NCBI RefSeq assembly: GCF_002794255.1
Contig: NZ_PGGW01000067.1
Span: 62,001 to 126,000 of the forward strand
DNA length: 64,000 nucleotides
Direction: 5' to 3'
From: Streptomyces carminius
GTDB taxonomy: Bacteria > Actinomycetota > Actinomycetes > Streptomycetales > Streptomycetaceae
Shown: in pieces, positions 59,412 to 64,000 of the stretch
Layout of the letters: every line of letters begins with the position of its first letter
How positions within the stretch are numbered: position 1 is the stretch's first letter
Position numbers and translations under genes: made by a program
Notes under the pieces: generated by a model
What the model was told of the DNA's origin: nothing
Database searches by the model: none
What the model saw: only the letters and a program-made list of their open reading frames with translations

Positions 59412-59454
59412 CCAGTGCTGACCGGCGCTGACCGGCACTGACCGGCACTGACCG
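59405..59454. repeat. tandem decamers after the M20 peptidase stop
   Basis: Five tandem copies of a 10-mer close to GTGCTGACCG/GCACTGACCG begin within the last codons of the peptidase gene and continue past its stop. This is probably slippage-generated repeat without own function. Confidence 0.6.
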
Positions 59455-59530
59455 GTGCCGGCCTCCGCCGACCGGTGCGGGCGGGGCCGTCCGGGCTCCG
59501 CCCGTGCCCCGGTCCGGTTCCGGCCTCCCA

Positions 59531-59568
59531 CGCCCGGTGCCGGTCGTCCTGGCGACCGGCACCGGGCG
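59531..59568. terminator. 16-bp perfect hairpin, terminator of the M20 peptidase gene
   Basis: CGCCCGGTGCCGGTCG (59531-59546) and its exact reverse complement (59553-59568) enclose the 6-base loop TCCTGG. It separates the peptidase gene from the chaplin promoter; the rest of the 292-bp gap to 59704 holds that promoter and no gene. Confidence 0.8.
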
Positions 59569-59703
59569 CGATCCCGTTCGCCACTGTGTACGACCGTCCC
59601 CGGGTCGGGTGAAAGCCCTCACGGACCGTAGCCCCTTTCCTCCGGTGTCGTTACAGGGGGTGCGGTCCGCGGCTGGGACCGCGTTGCCAACGAGGAGGAA
59701 CCA

Positions 59704-59937
59704 ATGATCAAGAAGGTTGCCGCTGTCGCGGCCGCCGCCGGCGGTCTGGCGTTCGCGGGCGCCGGTGCGGCCGTGGCCGACGCCGGTGCCGAGGGTGCCG
59801 CCATCGGCTCCGGGGGGATCGGCTCCGGCAATGTCGTCCAGGTGCCCGTCGACGGCCCGGTGAACGCCTGTGGCAACACGGTCAACGTGATCGGGCTGAT
59901 GAACTCCGCCTTCGGCAACTCCTGCGTCAACCACTGA
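59704..59937 (+). CDS. chpH: short chaplin (ChpH type)
   Basis: Secreted, surface-active amyloid protein that coats aerial hyphae and spores. 77 residues: signal peptide (about 1-26, MIKKVAAVAAAAGG, cleaved after AVADA) and one chaplin domain GNVVQVPVDGPVNACGN with two cysteines (one in NACGN, one in GNSCVN) for the disulfide. The 40-odd residues of the mature domain are the usual length for short chaplins. ATG 59704 follows GAGGAGG. In Streptomyces chpH and chpC are adjacent, as here. Confidence 0.95.
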   Translation: MIKKVAAVAAAAGGLAFAGAGAAVADAGAEGAAIGSGGIGSGNVVQVPVDGPVNACGNTVNVIGLMNSAFGNSCVNH

Positions 59938-59968
59938 CGTCGCGACCGGGCCCGAACGGGCCCGGCGC

Positions 59969-60011
59969 ACGGCGGCCCCGGAGTGCGCGCCATGCGCCCC
60001 GGGGCCGCCGT
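59969..60011. terminator. 13-bp hairpin after the short chaplin gene
   Basis: ACGGCGGCCCCGG (59969-59981) pairs perfectly with 59999-60011, 32 bp after the chaplin stop, separating it from the long chaplin gene. Confidence 0.7.
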
Positions 60012-60094
60012 TTCGGGCGGAGCGGCCGCATGGCACGCACTCCGCCCGCCATCCCACACCACCCACGCACCGTAGAAGGCAAGGGGAAGTACAC

Positions 60095-60925
60095 ATGCGA
60101 CAGGTCACCAGGAAGGGCCTGATCACCATCGCGGCGGCCGGCGGAGTGCTGGCGCTCTCGGGCGGACACGCCCACGCCGACGCCAGTGCCGAGGGTGCCG
60201 CCATCGGCTCCTCGGGCGTGCTGTCCGGCAACACCGTCCAGATGCCGGTGCACGGCCCGGCGAACATCTGCGGCAACACCGTGTCCGCGGTCGGCGCGCT
60301 CAACTCCGCGTACGGCAACGAGTGCGCCAACCTGGGCCACGGGCAGCGCACCGAGAGCCACCGGTACGACGGGGGCCACCGGCACGCCGAGGGCACCGGG
60401 CACACCGGGGACGCGACGGCCCGGGGGGTGGCCAGGGGCTCCGACGGACTGCTGGACATCGGCTCCGGCAATGTCGTCCAGGCTCCCGTGAAGGGCCCGG
60501 CGAACATCTGCGGCAACTCCGTCACCGCCGGTGGTGGGCTCAACTCGGCCTTCGGCAACGACTGCGTCAACGAGGGCTCCGTGCCCGAGCCGGTCACCGG
60601 GACCCCGGAGGCTCCGGAGAAGCCGGAGGCCCCGGAGGAGCCGCGGGAGCAGGACTGCGAGGAGGAGCCCGAGCCCAAGCCGGAGCACGAGCACAAGAAG
60701 GACAAGCCGGCGGACAAGGAGCGGGAGCGGGAGCAGGACGAGAAGCAGGAGCCCGCCGCCGAGGCCCCCGGCCGGGACGACGACTCCCGGGACGTCCAGG
60801 TGCCCGTCAAGGGCAGTCTGGCGGAGACCGGCGCACCCGCGCTGGGCATGGTCCTGCCGGCCAGCGCCGGTGCGCTGCTCGGCGGCGCCGTGCTCTACCG
60901 GCGTGCCCGCGCGGCGCGGAACTGA
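60095..60925 (+). CDS. chpC: long chaplin with sortase signal (ChpC type)
   Basis: 276 residues: signal peptide (about 1-29), two chaplin domains (roughly 37-80 and 126-163), each with two cysteines, then a Pro/Glu/Lys-rich cell-wall-spanning segment, the sortase motif LAETG, a hydrophobic helix and a basic tail RRARAARN. Sortase should anchor it covalently to peptidoglycan, where it positions the short chaplins. The second domain closely copies the first (PVKGPANICGNSV versus PVHGPANICGNTV). The Glu/Lys-rich region is longer than in many ChpC proteins. Confidence 0.95.
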   Translation: MRQVTRKGLITIAAAGGVLALSGGHAHADASAEGAAIGSSGVLSGNTVQMPVHGPANICGNTVSAVGALNSAYGNECANLGHGQRTESHRYDGGHRHAEGTGHTGDATARGVARGSDGLLDIGSGNVVQAPVKGPANICGNSVTAGGGLNSAFGNDCVNEGSVPEPVTGTPEAPEKPEAPEEPREQDCEEEPEPKPEHEHKKDKPADKEREREQDEKQEPAAEAPGRDDDSRDVQVPVKGSLAETGAPALGMVLPASAGALLGGAVLYRRARAARN

Positions 60926-60960
60926 CCCCGCACCCCGCGCCGCACCCCGCGCACGACGAG

Positions 60961-60998
60961 GAGCGGGCCCCGCCCCCTGCCGGGGCCGGGGTCCGCTC
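60961..60998. terminator. hairpin after the long chaplin gene
   Basis: GAGCGGGCCCCG (60961-60972) pairs with CGGGGTCCGCTC (60987-60998) with a single G-T pair. It lies between the stop of chpC and the convergent DUF5703-type gene at 61013 and could serve both. Confidence 0.7.
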
Positions 60999-61012
60999 CC
61001 GTGTGAGCCGCG

Positions 61013-61201
61013 TCACCAGGTGGCGCGCAGCTGGCGGATGACCCGCCGCCGCAGCCGCACCTGACGGCTGCCGTCGGAGTTGAGCCTCAGGCGGTCCAGT
61101 TCCCAGTGCCCGTACTCGGCATGGTCGGTCAGCAGACGTGTGGCGGCCTTGCGGGAGACCCCGCGCGGGACGTACACATCACGAAATTCGTATTCCGGCA
61201 T
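61013..61201 (-). CDS. DUF5703-family small protein
   Basis: 62 residues, MPEYEFRDVYVPRGVSRK then LLTDHAEYGHWELDRLRL, a highly conserved small basic protein of Streptomyces annotated as DUF5703. ATG 61201 is preferred over an in-frame GTG just upstream because the conserved sequence begins MPEYEF. Divergent from the 278-residue protein gene, with only 47 bp between. Function unknown. Confidence 0.8.
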   Translation of the reverse strand: MPEYEFRDVYVPRGVSRKAATRLLTDHAEYGHWELDRLRLNSDGSRQVRLRRRVIRQLRATW

Positions 61202-61209
61202 CACATCTA

Positions 61210-61241
61210 TTGTGCGTGCGGGGCCCGAGTACGGATAGCGT
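61210..61241 (+). promoter_or_regulatory. possible promoter for a leaderless transcript
   Basis: TAGCGT (61236-61241) sits 7 bp before ATG 61249, where the -10 box of leaderless actinobacterial genes lies; TTGTGC (61210-61215) could be a -35 though the 20-bp spacing is long. No ribosome binding site precedes the ATG. Confidence 0.4.
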
Positions 61242-61248
61242 CTGCACT

Positions 61249-62085
61249 ATGTCTGATGCTGCGCAGCCCAGTGCTGCCGAGGTACGAGCCGCCGCCGAAG
61301 CGTTGAAGACCGCGCTGGACCGTCACCTCGAAGCCGTCGAACGACGGTCTGCCGAGGGAGTCACGGCCGCCGAGGCCGCCCGGGCCGATGCCGCCGTCCA
61401 CGCCGCCTTCGACGAACTCGCCGCGGCGGGTGAGGCGTACGACGAGCTGTTGTACGACGTCTACGACGAGGTCACTCCCTTCGAGGTCCCCGGGGGCGAC
61501 ACCATGCCCACCTACACCGGACCGGAGGAGCCCGCCGCCCTCACCGTCCTGATCCGCCGCGACTACACCGTGGTCGAACCGCAGCGACTGATGGCCCAGG
61601 CACAGCGTGTCACCGAACTCGACCCCGACTCGGCGGACACCGACACGGAGGCGCTGGAGGGACCCTTCGCCGGAAGCGGGGCGCATGCCGCGCTCGGAGT
61701 GCTGTTCGGCGAGTACGAACCGGACGAGATCGCCACCCGGCACAAGGAGTTCGGCCTGGAGGAGGGCGACTCCACGATGTGGGTGATCGCGAGTGAGGAG
61801 CCCGCCGAACCGGGGGAGTGGCTGAGCGCGCCCTTCGAGTCCGCCGACGCCGAGCGGGTCGTCTGCCGCTTCGACGTCAGCGCCGTCTTCGACGAGGAGG
61901 ACTTCTACGGCGGGCGCGCCGATGCCGACCCCGACGACGCCGAGGACGTGGCGGACGCCGGGGAGGAGGCCGGCGACGGGGACGACGAGGCCCTCGAGGA
62001 ACTGGAGGACCCCGAAGAGTTCGACGCCGAGACCGGCGCCGACGACGCCGGCCTCGGGGACACCACCCGCCGCGGGCGGGCCTAG
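61249..62085 (+). CDS. conserved Streptomyces acidic protein of unknown function
   Basis: 278 residues, strongly acidic, without signal peptide or membrane helix. An N-terminal helical region (EALKTALDRHLEAVERRSAEG) is followed by a central alpha/beta segment (TVLIRRDYTVVEPQRLMAQA) and a C-terminal Asp/Glu-rich tail. I recall homologues across Streptomyces but no function. ATG 61249 has no clear ribosome binding site, and a -10-like box lies 7 bp upstream, so the mRNA may be leaderless. Its TAG stop overlaps that of the convergent gene in CTAG. Confidence 0.75.
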   Translation: MSDAAQPSAAEVRAAAEALKTALDRHLEAVERRSAEGVTAAEAARADAAVHAAFDELAAAGEAYDELLYDVYDEVTPFEVPGGDTMPTYTGPEEPAALTVLIRRDYTVVEPQRLMAQAQRVTELDPDSADTDTEALEGPFAGSGAHAALGVLFGEYEPDEIATRHKEFGLEEGDSTMWVIASEEPAEPGEWLSAPFESADAERVVCRFDVSAVFDEEDFYGGRADADPDDAEDVADAGEEAGDGDDEALEELEDPEEFDAETGADDAGLGDTTRRGRA

Positions 62086-64000
62086 CCGGCCGCGTCCGGT
62101 GCCCGGTCCGCCCCCGGCTGCGCGCGCAGCAGCGTGCGCAGCCGGGTCGTGCGCTCCGGAGCCGGAATCCGGGCCACCGCCTCGGGCAGTGCCCGCTCCA
62201 CGCCGTGCACCACGGACAGATGCCGCTCACCGCGGCTGAACGCCGTGTAGACCCAGGCCCGGTTCAGCGCCGGGACCGCGTCGCCCGGCAGCACCACCAC
62301 GGCCGCCGGCCAGCGGGTGCCGACGGCCTGGTGGGCGGTGAGCGCCCAGCCGTGCCGTACGGTGTCCGCCACCCGCTCGCGTGGGACGGCGACCGTACGG
62401 CCGTCGCACTCCAGACGCAGCCCTTCGGCGTCTCCGGAGACCACCGTGCCCGGTACGGCGCGGCCCGGGGCGGGGGAGTGGACCACCCGGTCGCCCGGGT
62501 CGAAGCCGCCGAACCGTCCGGGGCCGGGGTTGAGCCGCTCCTTGAGGGCGGCGTTGAGCACCCGGGTGCCCGCGGCGCCGCCGTGGCCGGGCGTGATCAC
62601 CTGAGTCCGCGCGGCGGGCACCCCGAGCGCGCGCGGCACCGAGTCGGCCACCAGTTGCACGGTGCGGTGCACCGCCTCCCCGGCGTCGCGCACCGGGACG
62701 ATCACCACCTCCCGGCCGGGCGCGGCCACCTCGTTCAGCTCCCCGGCGCCGATGCCCGAGACCAGCTCGCCGACCGGGCCGGGATCCGGGGTCCGGGAGA
62801 CGACGTGCGGGCAGGCCCGCGCCGCCAGCAGGTCGGCCAGCACCTGACCGGGGCCGGCCGCCCCGAGCAGGTGCGGATCCCCGCTGAGGACCAGCCGCGC
62901 CCCGTCCGGCAGGGACTCCACCAGCGCCGCCGCCCGTTCGGCGTCGAGCTGGGGGGCGTCCAGGACGACGAGCAGGTCCAGCGCGTACGCGCCCTCCTCG
63001 TCCCGTCCGGGGCCCTCCCGCCCGGTCAGCAGGCCGTCCACGGTCACCGCCGCCGGAGCCGCCGGAGCCGCCGGCGCGTCCGCGTCCGCGTTCTCGGAGC
63101 CACTGTTCGCGGTGCCGTCCGCGGTGCCGTCCGCGGTGCCGTCCGCGAGCAGCTCCGCCAGCCGCCGCCGGCCGTCCTCGCCGTGCGCCGCCGCGTACGC
63201 CCGCAGCCCCAGGGAGCGGGCCGCGGCGACCAGGGCCGCGGGCTCGGCGCGCGCGGCCTCGCCGCCGGTGTGGGCGACCAGGCCGCTGCGCGCGGCCGTA
63301 CGGACCAGTTCCGCGGCCGACGGGGTGGGCGCCTGCGCCGCGGCCTCGGCCCAGCGCCGCGCGTCCTTCTCGTCGGGTGGCGTGAACGTGCTGGCCAGCC
63401 GGGCCAGGCCGTCGGCCAGGCTCTCCTCCGCGAGGGCGTACCGGTCCAGGCCGAGCAGCAGCCGTACGGGCCGCCCGGTATCCGACCCGTCCGCCTCGTC
63501 CTCTCCGTCCGCCCCGTCCTCTCCGGTCTTCCCCTCCGTCCGGCGGGCCGGGCCGCCGGACGGGCCCTCCGGAGCCGCCCCGGCGTCCTCGAAGACCAGC
63601 ACCGTGCCCGAGTCGACCGCCTCGCCCACCGCGCCGTCCGGATCCGGCACGGTGTACCGGGCCAGCTCCGCGGCGAGGGCGCGCGGGGACAGCACCGTGT
63701 GCCCGGCCAGCGCCGCCCGCTCCAGCAGCCACACCACGAGCGCGGCGGTGCGCCGTTCGTCTCCCGGGCCGGCCCGGTCGCCCAGCAGCGCCCGGGCGAA
63801 GCCGTCCGCCTGCTCCGGCCGTACGCCGGGGACGGCCAGCAACTGCCACGGATCGGCGCGCAGCACCTCCCCGGCTCCTTCGCCGAGCGCCGCGGCGGCC
63901 CGGGGAGCCAGTTCTCCGGGCATCCCGCCGCCGGTGAGCAGTGCGGTCAGTTCCCCGGGGACCACCACCGGAGTGTCCTCGGCCGAAGACGTGCCGGGAG
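62082..64000 (-). CDS. RecD-like helicase-fold protein lacking Walker A (5' end outside window)
   Basis: 639 residues visible; the frame is open to base 64000, so the start probably lies beyond it (an in-frame GTG at 63968 is possible). Helix-hairpin-helix-like N-terminal region (LLAVPGVRPEQADGFARALLG) and a C-terminal UvrD_C_2-like part (HGWALTAHQAVGTRWP, VYTAFSRGERHLSVVHG) match RecD2-type helicases. The Walker A position reads HTGGEAARAEP with no GKT, and the Walker B position reads VVLDAPQLD. The GDPHLLG motif is kept. It therefore looks like a pseudo-helicase. Function unknown. Confidence 0.75.
   Translation of the reverse strand, partial: PGTSSAEDTPVVVPGELTALLTGGGMPGELAPRAAAALGEGAGEVLRADPWQLLAVPGVRPEQADGFARALLGDRAGPGDERRTAALVVWLLERAALAGHTVLSPRALAAELARYTVPDPDGAVGEAVDSGTVLVFEDAGAAPEGPSGGPARRTEGKTGEDGADGEDEADGSDTGRPVRLLLGLDRYALAEESLADGLARLASTFTPPDEKDARRWAEAAAQAPTPSAAELVRTAARSGLVAHTGGEAARAEPAALVAAARSLGLRAYAAAHGEDGRRRLAELLADGTADGTADGTANSGSENADADAPAAPAAPAAVTVDGLLTGREGPGRDEEGAYALDLLVVLDAPQLDAERAAALVESLPDGARLVLSGDPHLLGAAGPGQVLADLLAARACPHVVSRTPDPGPVGELVSGIGAGELNEVAAPGREVVIVPVRDAGEAVHRTVQLVADSVPRALGVPAARTQVITPGHGGAAGTRVLNAALKERLNPGPGRFGGFDPGDRVVHSPAPGRAVPGTVVSGDAEGLRLECDGRTVAVPRERVADTVRHGWALTAHQAVGTRWPAAVVVLPGDAVPALNRAWVYTAFSRGERHLSVVHGVERALPEAVARIPAPERTTRLRTLLRAQPGADRAPDAAG

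Noticed and set aside
59402..59460. CRISPR-like short tandem repeats after the M20 peptidase
   Set aside because: Repeats are 10 bp, contiguous and without spacers; this is simple tandem duplication.

Overview
The window looks like chromosomal DNA of a Streptomyces or very close relative. GC content is very high, GTG starts and 4-base GTGA/ATGA gene overlaps are frequent, there is a chaplin pair (chpH, chpC), and three genes carry rare TTA leucine codons. Conserved-looking chromosomal genes form three blocks: the left end (GntR regulator, hmgA), the middle (about 29.2-35.2 kb: TetR regulators, MaoC protein, gluconokinase, two DUF202 membrane proteins, an FAD dehydrogenase) and the right end (tRNA-Leu, M20 peptidase, chpH, chpC, DUF5703, a RecD-like protein). 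Two biosynthetic gene clusters are set into this backbone.

Cluster A (about 2.18-29.0 kb) is an aminocyclitol cluster that I cannot match to a named product. The rightward arm holds a 2-deoxy-scyllo-inosose synthase and its matching DegT-type aminotransferase, a GT2 glycosyltransferase, two stand-alone adenylation enzymes, two free carrier proteins, an acyl-CoA-dehydrogenase-like enzyme, two BtrH-like acyltransferases, a free-standing condensation domain and a PPTase. The leftward arm holds a KamA-like radical SAM enzyme, a PLP aminotransferase, a carrier-protein/acyl-CoA-dehydrogenase fusion, an NDP-sugar epimerase/decarboxylase, a UDP-GlcNAc 6-dehydrogenase and a PIG-L deacetylase. I infer a pseudo-oligosaccharide built on 2-deoxy-scyllo-inosamine and an amino-uronic or amino-pentose sugar, acylated with carrier-bound (beta-)amino acids by butirosin-like chemistry. 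No DOIA dehydrogenase is visible, so a complete 2-deoxystreptamine route is not encoded here. Regulators are a SARP-NB-ARC protein (with a TTA codon) and a LysR protein. Three promoter regions carry heptamer repeats at 11-bp steps, as expected for SARP operators. An MFS exporter is translationally coupled to the SARP.

Cluster B (about 35.4-57.5 kb) looks like a macrotetrolide (nonactin-type) cluster. It has five ketosynthases (two KAS I/II-like, three KAS III-like), five SDR proteins (two of them double-length), two crotonases, a CoA ligase, two different CoA-transferases and an alpha/beta-hydrolase like the NonR resistance esterase. No ACP, acyltransferase or thioesterase is visible. This ACP-less, CoA-based content is the hallmark of nonactin biosynthesis. 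A response regulator with Glu in place of the phospho-acceptor Asp sits at its edge, and the hydrolase and ligase genes carry TTA codons.

On the right, tRNA-Leu(GAG) directly borders cluster B, followed by the M20 peptidase and the short and long chaplins, each with a clear hairpin terminator.
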